64,000 bases of DNA from Pseudomonas floridensis. GTDB taxonomy: Bacteria; Pseudomonadota; Gammaproteobacteria; Pseudomonadales; Pseudomonadaceae. Below the pieces are notes generated by a model. That model ran no database searches. It was not told the DNA's origin and was given only the letters and a program-made list of their open reading frames with translations. The DNA is taken from NCBI RefSeq assembly GCF_002087235.1, contig NZ_MUIO01000064.1, positions 1-64,000 on the forward strand. The letters are read 5' to 3'. Shown piece by piece: positions 48,273-57,709 of this stretch. A program made the position numbers and the translations under genes. Within the stretch, counting starts at the first letter, position 1; each line of letters begins with the position of its first letter.

Positions 48273-48908
48273 CTAGAGATACATGACTTGCCGGGCCGCG
48301 TTCGCCACGAGCGTCTCTTGGACGACCTTACGGAACGGCTCGTACCTGTCGCGGCTGAATCTGAATGCCATACACACGGCGCGCACCTGCATTTCACCAC
48401 CGATTATTTGCCAGAAGAAAAACCCCGGCCTGAGTGCCATGGTCGTCATTTCCAGGCCGCACATCAGGATCACGGCCTCCTTTTCGTCCTGCATCGCACA
48501 CGGCACCACCTGAAAGCTTTCAGAGCGCCCGGAGCTGAACCATGAACCGAAAAACAGCTGCGCATGCTCACTGTCGAGAAGCTTCTCGACCGATCGGCTG
48601 TATAACTGAATCAACTGTTGAGCGTTCGGCACAGCCGGGACCTTCAACCGACGAATGTCCCTGAAGCTATAGAGTTTAAGTCGCTGGTCTGGAAGGCTCA
48701 TGAAGCTCGCCGCCCCCGCGCTGGCCATCGATTGCTGATAGGTGCTCAACCAGGCACGCCAGTTCTGCCGAGAGGAATAGAGCGCGTCTGCGCAGATATT
48801 CGCGTAGCGCAAGCACTCGATAATGTCCTGACGCAATTCGGGGGCAACATCGCTCGCGAACGACACCAGGTTCGAGCCTGCCAGCAAGCCGTCATGATCA
48901 CCGGACAT
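48273..48908 (-). CDS. Unknown protein, third member of a tandem paralogue operon
   Basis: A 211-residue soluble protein. Start at 48908 (MSGDHDGLLAGSNLVSFASD) is chosen because GGGGAGA precedes it; it overlaps the end of the upstream gene by 11 bases. Shared blocks are NLVSFASDVAPELRQDIIEC, LRYANICADALY, NWRAWLSTYQ and, in the C-terminal half, ESFQVVPCAMQDEKEAVILM, RPGFFFWQIIGGEMQ and the tail RYEPFRKVVQETLVANAAR. The C-terminal half is closest to that of the fourth gene (F-Q-V/I-V-P-C plus acid-rich turn). Function unknown. Confidence 0.75.
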   Translation of the reverse strand: MSGDHDGLLAGSNLVSFASDVAPELRQDIIECLRYANICADALYSSRQNWRAWLSTYQQSMASAGAASFMSLPDQRLKLYSFRDIRRLKVPAVPNAQQLIQLYSRSVEKLLDSEHAQLFFGSWFSSGRSESFQVVPCAMQDEKEAVILMCGLEMTTMALRPGFFFWQIIGGEMQVRAVCMAFRFSRDRYEPFRKVVQETLVANAARQVMYL

Positions 48909-49626
48909 GGGGCGTCTCCCCGAACGACTTGAGCAACGCGCCGCGTCTGTGCGCAAGCGCCTGATCGAACGCACTGCGAAACGGCGTATAGAGTTGCTCC
49001 ACTAGTTGCAGCGAGTAGAACGTCAGCGCGACGTTGCCCTCCATCAAATCGGGGTCGAGGGTGTCGAACAGAAACCCTGACGTCAGTGACTGACGGGTAA
49101 CCAGACGGATCTGGGTCAGGGCCACATTGCGATCAGCACGGACGAAGCCAATCTGCAGTGACACAACGGTTTTCAGGCAATGGTCATCCGTGACGGGAGT
49201 TGCCATGTCCGCCAAAGCAGCTTCGCGGTGCAATGTTTCACGGGCCAACAGCACCATCGCCTCATGCACGGGAACCTGTGCACAGATCGTGCGACTCCAG
49301 GACTGAGCAACACTTGACATGGCCGGTGACACGGACGTCTCGGCCAGATGACTGGCGAGGCTCCACAATGTCTGGGCATTGCCATGCGGTAAAGGCGCAC
49401 TGATACGCTCGCTGGCTTTCAATGCCCAGCCGAAATCCAGTGCGGCCTCACGCCAGATGTCACTCCATCGGCTGTCCGCTACGAACTTCGGGGACTGCTT
49501 CGAAGCGGCCAACTGGATGTACAACAGCGCGTCGAGCACATCCGCTTTTCCGGCAACATCCTGATCGTCGGAAAAGAACAACAGACAGCCTGCATCGACC
49601 ACTGCATCCTTTAATTTCTGCTCCAT
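48898..49626 (-). CDS. Unknown protein, second member of a tandem paralogue operon
   Basis: A 242-residue soluble protein, the most divergent of the four. The N-terminal block CLLFFSDDQDVAGKADVLDA then LLYIQLAASKQ and RWSDIWREAALDFGW aligns by eye with the same region of the first gene (FADGVSRQNKDDVMDS, FLFATLVANK, QWNDLFKEVLSNLGW). The C-terminal half keeps a beta-rich pattern (VVSLQIGFVRADRNVALTQI, SGFLFDTLDPD) and ends in a helical Arg-rich tail (FDQALAHRRGALLKSFGE). AAGGAT precedes the ATG. 58 bases separate it from the first gene. Confidence 0.75.
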   Translation of the reverse strand: MEQKLKDAVVDAGCLLFFSDDQDVAGKADVLDALLYIQLAASKQSPKFVADSRWSDIWREAALDFGWALKASERISAPLPHGNAQTLWSLASHLAETSVSPAMSSVAQSWSRTICAQVPVHEAMVLLARETLHREAALADMATPVTDDHCLKTVVSLQIGFVRADRNVALTQIRLVTRQSLTSGFLFDTLDPDLMEGNVALTFYSLQLVEQLYTPFRSAFDQALAHRRGALLKSFGETPHVR

Positions 49627-49684
49627 GGAAAAATCCTTTTATCCAGAGCACGGAGGCGAATGACGCCTCCGTAAACAAGGGGGT

Positions 49685-50500
49685 TCAGAGCGTGTATTTG
49701 TCGATTGCCTTCTTGGCGTTGCTCCCCAGCTTTTCCTGGATATCGCTGCGGATTTCCTTGTAGAACCGGGTGTTGAATACCAGACTGCTCTCGCCCTGCC
49801 AGGTATGGACCTGAGTGTTCTGCCACTCCCAGAACAGGACATTGGTGACGTCGGTATCGGCCTGAAAGCTGACTGCACCCATGGCCAGATTGACAGTGCC
49901 GTCGTCCGCTTCGAAGCAGGAGGCAATGCGGAAATTGCCGCCACGGTGCGTCTTGGCCTGGCTTTCGAACAGGCGCAGAGGCTCTTCCTTTGCCCTCAGC
50001 GTGGCCACTGCGTCTCCAGCGACTTTCAGCATCGCCAGCGAAGCTGGCCCAGGCAAGGCCGCAGCAGCAATGGCCGAGCTCAAAATTTCAAGCCCGATTT
50101 CGTCCATGGTGAAGCGCTGCTGTACACCGCGGAAGCGCGCATAGTTCCATTGCGTGGGAAGCCAGCCGAGATTGGAGAGCACTTCCTTGAACAGGTCATT
50201 CCACTGATCACTCTGCGTTTCGGGGTTGAACGCCTTGTTGGCCACCAGAGTGGCGAACAGGAAGGAATCCATGACGTCGTCCTTGTTCTGCCGCGATACG
50301 CCATCGGCAAATGCGACCAGATTGCTAGCCACGACGGCGGCTTCCTTGATTTTGTCACCAGCATCCTGCGTCAGGGCTTGTGGCACGGCGGCGGCCAGAG
50401 CCGAAGGCCCGCCCATGACGGCGTAGACGTTCGCCGAAGCAGCACAATGATCAGCCAGCTCACAGGCAGCGATGTAATTCAGGGTTTCGTGGATGTTCAT
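49685..50500 (-). CDS. Unknown protein, first and longest member of a tandem paralogue operon
   Basis: A 271-residue soluble protein from the ATG at 50500, which has AAAGGAAA upstream; an in-frame ATG at 50518 would add six residues. It has an extra N-terminal part (MNIHETLNYIAACELADHCA, Ala-rich to about residue 60) before the shared block NLVAFADGVSRQNKDDVMDS, FLFATLVANK and QWNDLFKEVLSNLGW. The middle is Ala-rich and helical (SSAIAAAALPGPASLAML). The C-terminal block GNFRIASCFEADDGTVNLAM, VLFWEWQNTQVHTW and the tail FYKEIRSDIQEKLGSNAKK parallel the others. An inverted repeat sits just upstream. Function unknown. Confidence 0.78.
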   Translation of the reverse strand: MNIHETLNYIAACELADHCAASANVYAVMGGPSALAAAVPQALTQDAGDKIKEAAVVASNLVAFADGVSRQNKDDVMDSFLFATLVANKAFNPETQSDQWNDLFKEVLSNLGWLPTQWNYARFRGVQQRFTMDEIGLEILSSAIAAAALPGPASLAMLKVAGDAVATLRAKEEPLRLFESQAKTHRGGNFRIASCFEADDGTVNLAMGAVSFQADTDVTNVLFWEWQNTQVHTWQGESSLVFNTRFYKEIRSDIQEKLGSNAKKAIDKYTL

Positions 50501-50864
50501 GAGGGTTTCCTTTTCCATTTCATTAATCCGTTAATTCATGAGTCCCGTTGGACTGAAACGAGACTAGCGAATTTGTCGAAACGGATTAACCCCGCAACCA
50601 CTGGCGCTGAACAGCCCTGTCGTGGATGACAGCAAGCGCTGAATTACAGAGCGACAGCATTTGAGAGCTGGCCATCCTCCCGGCACAGCGGAGTCGGCGG
50701 AAAGTACTGAGGCGCTAGCTAGAAAAGAACTACGCACGATGCAGTTCAACTGGCTGAAATTCGTGGTGTGCGAGAGACGAAGCGTCGATTGACGTTCAAC
50801 TTGTCGGCGGCAACTTTAAGCGCTTTCCTACGTCCTTGCGGGAAAGCGCCCAAATGCGCCTACT
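50501..50864. other. Intergenic region between the paralogue operon and cobJ
   Basis: 364 bases with no supported gene; both flanking genes are on the minus strand, so it holds the promoter of the paralogue operon and the 3' end of the cobG-cobJ transcript. An inverted repeat is described separately. No clear terminator for cobJ was found. Confidence 0.5.
50523..50589. repeat. 10-bp perfect inverted repeat upstream of the paralogue operon
   Basis: TTAATCCGTT (50523-50532) and AACGGATTAA (50580-50589) are exact reverse complements, 47 bases apart. The near arm starts about 23 bases upstream of the first gene's ATG. Between the arms lies a second imperfect dyad (AGTCTCG and CGGGACT on the minus strand, one mismatch). 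Possible operator or leader hairpin. Confidence 0.55.
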
Positions 50865-52565
50865 TCATTTCTGAGGTTTTGCGCCGTACCAACGTGGCGT
50901 GTAGACCCACTGACCGCCCTCGTTGCGAGGAAATGTGCAGGTCAGCGACGAGCCGATCAGCACCATGGTCCGCATGTCCACTTGCTCCGGCGTTAACTCG
51001 CCGAGGGTGATGATGCGCAGGGTCTGCCCCGGTCGACCGATGTCACGGCCCAGCGTGACGGGCGTTTGCGGAGTGCGATGCTGACGAACGATTTCCAGCG
51101 CCCGTCCCAGTTGCCAGGGGCGTGAGCGAGAGATCGGGTTATAGAACGCCAGCGCCAGATCGGCCTGGCACGCCAGATCCAGACGCTTTTCGATGACCTC
51201 CCAAGGCTTGAGGTTGTCCGACAGCGACAATACGCAGAAGTCATGCCCCAGCGGCGCACCGGCCTGTGCTGCCGTGGCCAGCGATGCGGAAACACCAGGC
51301 AGGATTTCCAGCTCGACCGCGTGCCACTGTGGGTCCTCGGACTCATGCAAGGCTTCGAGCACTGCCGACGCCATGGCGAACACGCCGGGGTCGCCAGACG
51401 AGACCACGACCACCGAACGACCTTGTGCGGCCAGTTCGAAGGCGTGACGCGCGCGCATCATTTCCTCCCGATTATCGGTGCAATGCAGCACCTGATCGGA
51501 GCGGAACGGGCCGGCCATACGCACATAGGTCTCGTAACCCAGCACGTCGTTGGCACGCGACAGTTCGGCCTTGACCGCTGGCACCATCAGGTCTGCGGCA
51601 CCCGGCCCCAGGCCGATGACGGCAAGACGACCACGTCCGCGTCCGATCAGGTTCACGTCCAGCGGTTGCGCGGCGACCGCAATCGCCAGCCCTGCGCCGC
51701 TCACGGGTGGCAGCAGTTGCGGCACGGCGCGCGTTGCCATGTCGCTGGCCGAACCGGCAGTGACGAACCGAACCGGCACGTCCAGCTCGGCTGCGGCCCG
51801 ATGCAGCAATGCGTTGGCCAGATGCTGCTCACCCGCCAGCAGGCAGGCAAGGGATGGCCCGGCGATGCGGGCCTCCTGCAAGGCAGCACGGATCCGGACG
51901 GCGAGCCCGTCGGCGATATCGTCCACGGCCACCAGCACGTTGCGCGGATAGATCAACAGCTCGCTGGCCGAAGGCTCACGCAACGCGGACCCCACATGAA
52001 TCGCCAGCTCGGCCTGCGGATCCTCGGGCAATTGTGCCTGGGCCAGCCACGGCGCGTCGCCTTCGATGCGTACCGGCTCGCCGGACAGCAGATCGGAAAC
52101 GAACCGCTTGCCCAATTCCAGATCACCCAAGGCATAGCCGCTGGGCGGATTGAGCAGGCAGGTGCCGAATCGCAGCTCGCCACTGGTGGTAATCGCCGGA
52201 TTGACCGCCAGCCCGGCCGCAATGGCGCGGGCCATGACGTTGACGCCACCCAGCCCGCCCAGCAACGGCACCACGGCGCTGCCATCTTCGGCCACGGCCA
52301 GAACCGGCGGCTCGGCTCCTTTCTCCAGCAGCAGCGGCGCCAGGGTGCGAATCACGATGCCCGCCGCGCACAGCGCAATGATCGGGGTGTTCTGCTGATA
52401 AAACTGGCGCAAGGTCGCGCCGAATTCGCTGTAGGTTCTGTCGGCACCTTGAACGCGCTCGACCAGCCCGTGAATCGAGGCATCGGGGTACAGGCATTGA
52501 ATGCGCCTTGCGGTGGCAAGGCTGCCATTGCCAAGGATAACGATGGCCGGAATGTCGTGTGCCAT
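50865..52565 (-). CDS. cobJ: CbiG-CobJ fusion: precorrin-3B C17-methyltransferase
   Basis: A 566-residue fusion. Residues to about 310 are CbiG/CobE-like (IVILGNGSLATARRIQCLYP, FYQQNTPIIALCAAGIVIRT, ALHIGSALREPS-like turn, DIADGLAVRI, LACLLAGEQHLANALLHRA). Residues from about 320 are a tetrapyrrole methylase: LAVIGLGPGAADLMVPAVKA, VLGYETYVRMAG, VVVVSSGDPGVFAMASAVLE, EILPGVSASLATAAQAGAPL and NPISRSRPWQLG. It contracts and methylates the corrin ring at C17. The ATG at 52565 overlaps the cobI stop (TGATG); an in-frame GTG at 52577 is the alternative. Last gene of the leftward cob operon. Confidence 0.9.
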   Translation of the reverse strand: MAHDIPAIVILGNGSLATARRIQCLYPDASIHGLVERVQGADRTYSEFGATLRQFYQQNTPIIALCAAGIVIRTLAPLLLEKGAEPPVLAVAEDGSAVVPLLGGLGGVNVMARAIAAGLAVNPAITTSGELRFGTCLLNPPSGYALGDLELGKRFVSDLLSGEPVRIEGDAPWLAQAQLPEDPQAELAIHVGSALREPSASELLIYPRNVLVAVDDIADGLAVRIRAALQEARIAGPSLACLLAGEQHLANALLHRAAAELDVPVRFVTAGSASDMATRAVPQLLPPVSGAGLAIAVAAQPLDVNLIGRGRGRLAVIGLGPGAADLMVPAVKAELSRANDVLGYETYVRMAGPFRSDQVLHCTDNREEMMRARHAFELAAQGRSVVVVSSGDPGVFAMASAVLEALHESEDPQWHAVELEILPGVSASLATAAQAGAPLGHDFCVLSLSDNLKPWEVIEKRLDLACQADLALAFYNPISRSRPWQLGRALEIVRQHRTPQTPVTLGRDIGRPGQTLRIITLGELTPEQVDMRTMVLIGSSLTCTFPRNEGGQWVYTPRWYGAKPQK

Positions 52566-53299
52566 CAGCCTTGCCACCTGTCACCGGGAACGATGATCAG
52601 CGAAAAATACGGTGAAGACATCGGATCGACCTCATCCATCGGCACGATCTTCTGGTTGGCCATGGTTGCCCGCTCGACGTACAGCGCGCGTCCGGCCATG
52701 CCCAGTTCGGTCAGCACTTCGCGCACTTTGTGGAAGTTGCGGCCCAGCTTCATGATCACCGCGGCATCGGCATCGGCCAGCTTGCGCTTCAAGTCTTCAT
52801 GGGACAGCACGCCAGAGAGCACCGAAAGGCTCTGATTACGGTAGACCAGCGGCGCGCCCAACACCGAAGCGCCGCCCAGCATCGAGCAGACGCCCGGAAT
52901 GACCTCGGCTTCGTAACGCTCGGCCAGGCGATCGTGCAGGTACATGTAGGAGCCGTAGAAGAACGGATCGCCTTCGCAGATCACCGCCACGTCGCGACCG
53001 GCATCCAGGTGCGCAGCGACCAACAGGCTCGACTCATCGTAAAAGTCGCTGATGACTTTTTCGTACGACAGCGGCGCGGGCAGCGCCTCGGTGGTCACCG
53101 GGTACACCAGTGGCATCAGGGTCTGCACGTCCTGCAGATGAGCCTCGATGATGCCAAACGCATTGCCTTTCTTGCCCTTGGCCACGAAATACGCCACCAC
53201 CGGCGATTCGCGCAGCAGGCGCAACGCCTTGACGGTAATCAGCTCCGGGTCGCCGGGACCGACGCCCAGGCCAATCAATCGACCGCGTGCCTGCATCAT
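52565..53299 (-). CDS. cobI: Precorrin-2 C20-methyltransferase
   Basis: A 244-residue tetrapyrrole methylase adding the C20 methyl group to precorrin-2. Start at 53299 ([20 protein letters not shown]) overlaps the cobH stop by four bases; the longer open frame is the cobH shadow. Motifs: [60 protein letters not shown] and [20 protein letters not shown]. Confidence 0.94.
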   Translation of the reverse strand: MMQARGRLIGLGVGPGDPELITVKALRLLRESPVVAYFVAKGKKGNAFGIIEAHLQDVQTLMPLVYPVTTEALPAPLSYEKVISDFYDESSLLVAAHLDAGRDVAVICEGDPFFYGSYMYLHDRLAERYEAEVIPGVCSMLGGASVLGAPLVYRNQSLSVLSGVLSHEDLKRKLADADAAVIMKLGRNFHKVREVLTELGMAGRALYVERATMANQKIVPMDEVDPMSSPYFSLIIVPGDRWQG

Positions 53300-53922
53300 T
53301 CGATCTCCGTGGCCAGTGCGTTGACGGCGGCAACGGCCATGGCGCTGCCGCCACGACGGCCCTGCATGATCACGAACGGCACACCACGGCTGTCGGCGGC
53401 AAGCATGGCCTTGGATTCGGCGGCACCGACGAAACCGACCGGGAAGCCGAGAATCAGTGCAGGTTTCGGTGCGCCAGCGTCCAGCATTTCCAACAGATAG
53501 AACAACGCCGTCGGTGCATTGCCGATCACCACAACGCTGCCCTCCAGATACGGACGCCACAGCTCCAGCGCCACGGCGGATCGGGTGTTGCCCAGCTCCA
53601 GGGCCATTTCCCGCACGCCTTCGTCGTGCAGGGTGCAAATGATTTCGTTGTGGGCAGGCAAACGGGTGCGGGTGATGCCTTCGGAAACCATGCGTGCGTC
53701 GCACAGGATCGGCGCGCCCGCAGCCAGCGCGTTGCGTCCGGCAGCGCCCGCGCCCGGCGAGAAGCGCAGGTCTTCGATGACTTCGACCATTCCGCAGGCG
53801 TGGATCACACGCACGGCGAGTTTTTCCAGGTCGGCAGGGATCGTGTCCAGGCGCGCTTCAGCGCGAATGATCGAGAAGGAGTTGCGATAAATCTCCTGAC
53901 CATCGCGGATGTAATCAATCAT
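53296..53922 (-). CDS. cobH: Precorrin-8X methylmutase
   Basis: A 208-residue enzyme moving the C11 methyl to C12, giving hydrogenobyrinic acid. Motifs: [40 protein letters not shown] with the catalytic His, [38 protein letters not shown] and [16 protein letters not shown]. Overlaps cobG and cobI by four bases each. Confidence 0.95.
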   Translation of the reverse strand: MIDYIRDGQEIYRNSFSIIRAEARLDTIPADLEKLAVRVIHACGMVEVIEDLRFSPGAGAAGRNALAAGAPILCDARMVSEGITRTRLPAHNEIICTLHDEGVREMALELGNTRSAVALELWRPYLEGSVVVIGNAPTALFYLLEMLDAGAPKPALILGFPVGFVGAAESKAMLAADSRGVPFVIMQGRRGGSAMAVAAVNALATEIE

Positions 53923-55259
53923 GCAGTGTTGCTCCGTGAGTCGGCGTTCAACTGCGCACCGACTGCTTCAATAGTAAGGTCACGCGCGCGCAGTACACCG
54001 AAACCGGGATGGGCTGCGTCGCGAAAATAAAGGTCGTAGCGGCCGGGTGAGACGGCCAGCAAAGTCACCGGTGCCACATGCGCCGCCGCGCAGGAGCGTC
54101 GGCAACCTGTGAGGTGCACCGCCTGGCTGTCATGCAAGTGTGCCGCCAGTTGTCGGGCATCGGCCTTGGTGTCGGCCAGCCCCTTGGCGCAACCGGCCGA
54201 GCCGGTACAGGCCACGATCTGCGCCAGCGGCTGCCCGACGCAGCCAATCAGCCCTGCTGCCTGCAAGGCGGCAAGCACCGCAGGCGCACGTTCTGTCGGC
54301 ACATTGGGCAGCAACAGGCTCTGCCAGGGTGTCAGGTGCAAGGTGCCATCGCCCTGATCCAGTGCCAATTGCGCGATCGCCGAGAGCGTCTCGCCATCCA
54401 GACGCCCGAGCGGCACCACAGCTCCCACCGCGACCAGCCCAGGCTGAGCCTGTGGATAAATCCCGATGTGCCGATTGCGTGGAGACGTCGAGCGCTGCCT
54501 GTTTATTATGGCGGGGTCAACGCACACAACGACGTCCAGACGCGTCGCCAACTGGCGCAGGATTTCGTCTGTCGGCGTCTCGGCCAGCAGGTGCCGCATG
54601 CGGGTGTGTTCCGGCCGGGCCAGTTCGAGAAACAGCTCGAGAAGCGCGACCACCAAGGCCTGCCCGTGCGCCAGCGGCACGACGCCCAGAGGACGGTCGT
54701 GCGCCGGGCAGCCCGCCAGCCCGAACGCCAGCATCACCTCGCCATCGACTTTCACGGCTGACAACCACAGGTCATGAGGATGTTCCAGCATCACCAGCGC
54801 TTCGCCCGCATCCAGAGAAATCGCGAATTTGGGCGACAGCTCGTGAAAACGCGGATGACTTTCCAGCGTCGCCAGAATCTGAGCAGCCAGTGGCCGGGCG
54901 TCGAACAGCATCTGCGCGTCCAGCCCGGCAACCGGGCTGAGCATCAGATTGCGCACGTCATCGCTGTCAGGGTTTGCCGGGCCAAGGCCTGCGTTCATCA
55001 GGGCTTGAATCAACCCGTCGTGATCATCGCCCACGCCGCGAATCTGCAGATTGGAGCGGTTGGTGGCCTCAATCACGCCGTGCGCACAGGCCTGCGCCGC
55101 CCGCGCCACGGCCATGGCCTGTTCGGCGAGAATGACTCCGCCGGGCAGTTTGATCCGGCAAATGCCACCGTCCAGCGCCGGGACGATACGCAGCAACCCC
55201 GGACAGGCCGAGGGGCGTAGCGTTGCGCTGGATATGCGAGCGGACTTCTGCTCGTTCAA
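53919..55259 (-). CDS. cobG: Precorrin-3B synthase (oxygen-dependent)
   Basis: A 446-residue siroheme/4Fe-4S protein of the nitrite/sulfite-reductase fold that hydroxylates precorrin-3A with O2, the hallmark of the aerobic cobalamin route. Cluster ligands are visible as C-x5-C (CTGSAGC) and C-x3-C (GCRRSCAAAH) near residues 345 and 388. The N-terminal half has CPGLLRIVPALDGGICRIKL and NRSNLQIRGVG. It is the first gene of the leftward operon cobG-cobH-cobI-cobJ and is divergent from cobL. Confidence 0.92.
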   Translation of the reverse strand: MNEQKSARISSATLRPSACPGLLRIVPALDGGICRIKLPGGVILAEQAMAVARAAQACAHGVIEATNRSNLQIRGVGDDHDGLIQALMNAGLGPANPDSDDVRNLMLSPVAGLDAQMLFDARPLAAQILATLESHPRFHELSPKFAISLDAGEALVMLEHPHDLWLSAVKVDGEVMLAFGLAGCPAHDRPLGVVPLAHGQALVVALLELFLELARPEHTRMRHLLAETPTDEILRQLATRLDVVVCVDPAIINRQRSTSPRNRHIGIYPQAQPGLVAVGAVVPLGRLDGETLSAIAQLALDQGDGTLHLTPWQSLLLPNVPTERAPAVLAALQAAGLIGCVGQPLAQIVACTGSAGCAKGLADTKADARQLAAHLHDSQAVHLTGCRRSCAAAHVAPVTLLAVSPGRYDLYFRDAAHPGFGVLRARDLTIEAVGAQLNADSRSNTA

Positions 55260-55331
55260 TGGATCACCTGGCAGGAACTGGCTGGAACCGTACGTGGATT
55301 AGAGCACGTGTACCCCGTCGGGCGCGGTATT

Positions 55332-55354
55332 ATGCCTGCTTTGTCCGCAGGCAT
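55332..55354. promoter_or_regulatory. Perfect hairpin in the cobG-cobL divergent region
   Basis: ATGCCTGC (55332-55339), loop TTTGTCC, GCAGGCAT (55347-55354): an 8-bp perfect dyad centred in the 135-base gap between the two divergent cob operons. It has no T-run, so it is more likely a protein-binding site or mRNA leader hairpin than a terminator. No B12-riboswitch features were recognised. Confidence 0.45.
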
Positions 55355-55394
55355 GAAAAGGCGCTCTGTCGGAAGTTCGTATTGAGGGGTGTGC

Positions 55395-56597
55395 ATGTCG
55401 CCTTGGCTGACAGTCGTGGGGATCGGGGAAGACGGTTACAAAGGCCTGGGCAAAAATGCCCGGCATGCGCTGCTGCGCGCCGATCAGGTGTTCGGTGGTC
55501 CGCGTCAACTGGCCTTGCTGCCGCCCTGTATTCGCGCTGAACGCCGCGCCTGGCCGAGCCCTTTTTCGCTCAGTCCGGTGCTGGAGCAGCGTGGGGCCGA
55601 AGTTTGTGTGCTGGCCAGTGGTGATCCGATGCTGTACGGCGTCGGCGCCAGCCTGAGCCGTGTGGTGCCCATCGAAGAAATGCGCGTCATTCCTGCGCCC
55701 TCCTCTTATTCTCTGGCAGCGGCAAGACTGGGCTGGCCGTTGCAGGACGCGGTCACACTGTCCGTGGTGGCCCGTCCCGTCGCCGCGCTAAATGCCCACA
55801 TTCATCACGGCGTGCGCCTGTTGGTGCTGAGCAACGATGGCAGCAGTCCGGCGATCATTGCCGGTCTGTTGCGTGAAAGAGGCTTTGGCCCCAGCCGTAT
55901 GACCGTGCTGGAACATCTGGGTGGCGAGGCCGAGCGTCGCGTCGACGGTCTGGCCAGCGAGTGGGGCAATCCTGAGATCGCGGCGTTGAATCTGGTCGCC
56001 ATCGACTGCCGCGCCGATGCCGGTGCCACGCGCCTGACCACTCTGGCCGGTCTGCCGGACAGCGCCTTCGAGCACGACGGCCAGCTCACCAAGCGTGATG
56101 TCAGAGCGATCACGCTTTCCCGTCTGGCCCCGGTACCCGGCGAACTGCTCTGGGATGTCGGGGCAGGCTGCGGCTCGATCGGCATCGAATGGATGCGCGC
56201 TCATCCGACCTGCCGCACCCTGGCTATCGAAGCGGACGAGGGTCGCCAGCAACTGATCGAATTCAATCGCGATGCGCTGGGCGTTCCCGGCCTGCAACTG
56301 GTGCGGGGCAGTGCGCCGCAGGCCCTGAACGGTCTTGAGCGTCCGGACGCGATTTTCATTGGCGGCGGCGTCACCCGTCCCGGCGTGCTCGACACCTGCT
56401 GGGAGCACTTGCGCTCCGGCGGCAGGCTGGTCGCCAATGCGGTCACCCTGCAAAGCGAAGCGACACTGATGGCCTGGCGGGAAAGACACGGCGGCGAGTT
56501 GACCCGCATCCACATCGCCCACGCGCAGCCGCTGGGTGACTTCGATACCTGGCGCCAGGCCTTGCCGATCACTCTGCTGGATGTGGTCAAACCCTGA
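55395..56597 (+). CDS. cobL: Precorrin-6B C5,15-methyltransferase (decarboxylating), CbiE-CbiT fusion
   Basis: A 400-residue fusion. The ATG at 55395 has GAGGGG five bases upstream; a GTG two codons earlier is possible. The CbiE half (about 1-200) includes [20 protein letters not shown] and [20 protein letters not shown]. The CbiT half includes [20 protein letters not shown] and the SAM motif [19 protein letters not shown], then [13 protein letters not shown]. It methylates C5 and C15 and removes the acetate carboxyl at C12. TGATG overlap with cbiD. Confidence 0.94.
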   Translation: MSPWLTVVGIGEDGYKGLGKNARHALLRADQVFGGPRQLALLPPCIRAERRAWPSPFSLSPVLEQRGAEVCVLASGDPMLYGVGASLSRVVPIEEMRVIPAPSSYSLAAARLGWPLQDAVTLSVVARPVAALNAHIHHGVRLLVLSNDGSSPAIIAGLLRERGFGPSRMTVLEHLGGEAERRVDGLASEWGNPEIAALNLVAIDCRADAGATRLTTLAGLPDSAFEHDGQLTKRDVRAITLSRLAPVPGELLWDVGAGCGSIGIEWMRAHPTCRTLAIEADEGRQQLIEFNRDALGVPGLQLVRGSAPQALNGLERPDAIFIGGGVTRPGVLDTCWEHLRSGGRLVANAVTLQSEATLMAWRERHGGELTRIHIAHAQPLGDFDTWRQALPITLLDVVKP

Positions 56598-57709
56598 TGC
56601 GTGACGAAACCGCTGAACAGCCAGCGCCTCTGCGCAGCGGCCTGACGACGGGCAGCTGTGCAACCGCGACCAGCCTTGCGGCGGCCAGACTGCTGCTGTG
56701 CGGGCAAGTGAGCGATGCGGTGCAGATCGTGCTGCCCAAGGGCAAGCAGGTGCAGATGCGTCTGGAGTTCTGCCGTCATGTGGGTAACTACGCCGAAGCG
56801 GGCACGCTGAAGGACGCCGGGGATGATCCCGACGTGACCCACGGCGCACTGGTGTTCGCGCGCGTCAGGCTCGAATCGGCCCCCGGCGTACGCTTCGTCG
56901 CAGGCCCCGGCGTCGGCACCGTGACGCGGCCCGGCCTGGTGCTGGGCGTCGGTGAGCCAGCCATCAATCCCGTTCCACGGCGCATGATGACCGAGCACTT
57001 GCTGAATCTGGCCACAACACAGGATTACGGCGGCGGTTTCGAAGTGACGATTGGCGTCGAGGGCGGCGAGGCGCTGGCGCTCAAGACCATGAACCCCCGG
57101 TTGGGGATTCTCGGCGGGCTGTCGATTCTGGGCACCAGCGGTATCGTGCGGCCGTTCTCCTGCGCCGCCTATATCGCTTCGATCCATCAAGGCATCGACG
57201 TGGCCTTCACCAACGGTTACCTGCACATCGCCGCCTGTACCGGCAACGCGAGCGAAGACACCATGCGCCGGGTCTACGGCATCCCGGACATCGCCCTGAT
57301 CGAAATGGGCGACTTCGTCGGTGCCGTGCTCAAGCACCTGCGCAAAGTACCTGTGCACAAGCTCAGTCTCTGTGGCGGATTCGGAAAGATCAGCAAGCTG
57401 GCGGCCGGTCACATGGACCTGCACAGCCGCCACTCCAGCATCGACCTGCCACAACTGGCGCACTGGGCAGCGGACGTGGGTGCGGATGCCGCCCTGCAAC
57501 AGCAGATACGCGACGCCAACACCAGCCAGCAGGCCTTGGCGATGAGCGCTGCGGTGGGGGTGCCGCTGGGTGATGCGGTCTGCCAACACGCGTTGAATTT
57601 CGCCCGTAGCGTGGTGCCCGCCAGCGTTCAGGTCGAAGTCTTTGCCATCGATCGGCAGGGCGGGATCGTCGGACAGGCTGGCGTCACATCCTCTGGAGAA
57701 CCCGCATGA
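56597..57709 (+). CDS. cbiD: CbiD-type (cobalt-)precorrin-5B C1-methyltransferase
   Basis: A 370-residue CbiD protein. Begins with the family signature [20 protein letters not shown]; later [56 protein letters not shown] and [20 protein letters not shown]. CbiD catalyses C1 methylation in the anaerobic route; here it stands in for CobF beside the aerobic CobG. Overlaps cobL and cobK by one and four bases. Confidence 0.94.
   Translation: MRDETAEQPAPLRSGLTTGSCATATSLAAARLLLCGQVSDAVQIVLPKGKQVQMRLEFCRHVGNYAEAGTLKDAGDDPDVTHGALVFARVRLESAPGVRFVAGPGVGTVTRPGLVLGVGEPAINPVPRRMMTEHLLNLATTQDYGGGFEVTIGVEGGEALALKTMNPRLGILGGLSILGTSGIVRPFSCAAYIASIHQGIDVAFTNGYLHIAACTGNASEDTMRRVYGIPDIALIEMGDFVGAVLKHLRKVPVHKLSLCGGFGKISKLAAGHMDLHSRHSSIDLPQLAHWAADVGADAALQQQIRDANTSQQALAMSAAVGVPLGDAVCQHALNFARSVVPASVQVEVFAIDRQGGIVGQAGVTSSGEPA

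Noticed and set aside
47613..50500. Paralogue operon as a phage tail, R-body or T6SS remnant
   Set aside because: No structural-protein motifs, repeats or phage genes nearby; the resemblance is only that several small genes are in tandem.
55260..55394. Cobalamin riboswitch before the cob operons
   Set aside because: The gap is too short for a full riboswitch for each direction and no conserved B12-box core was seen; only a simple hairpin is present.
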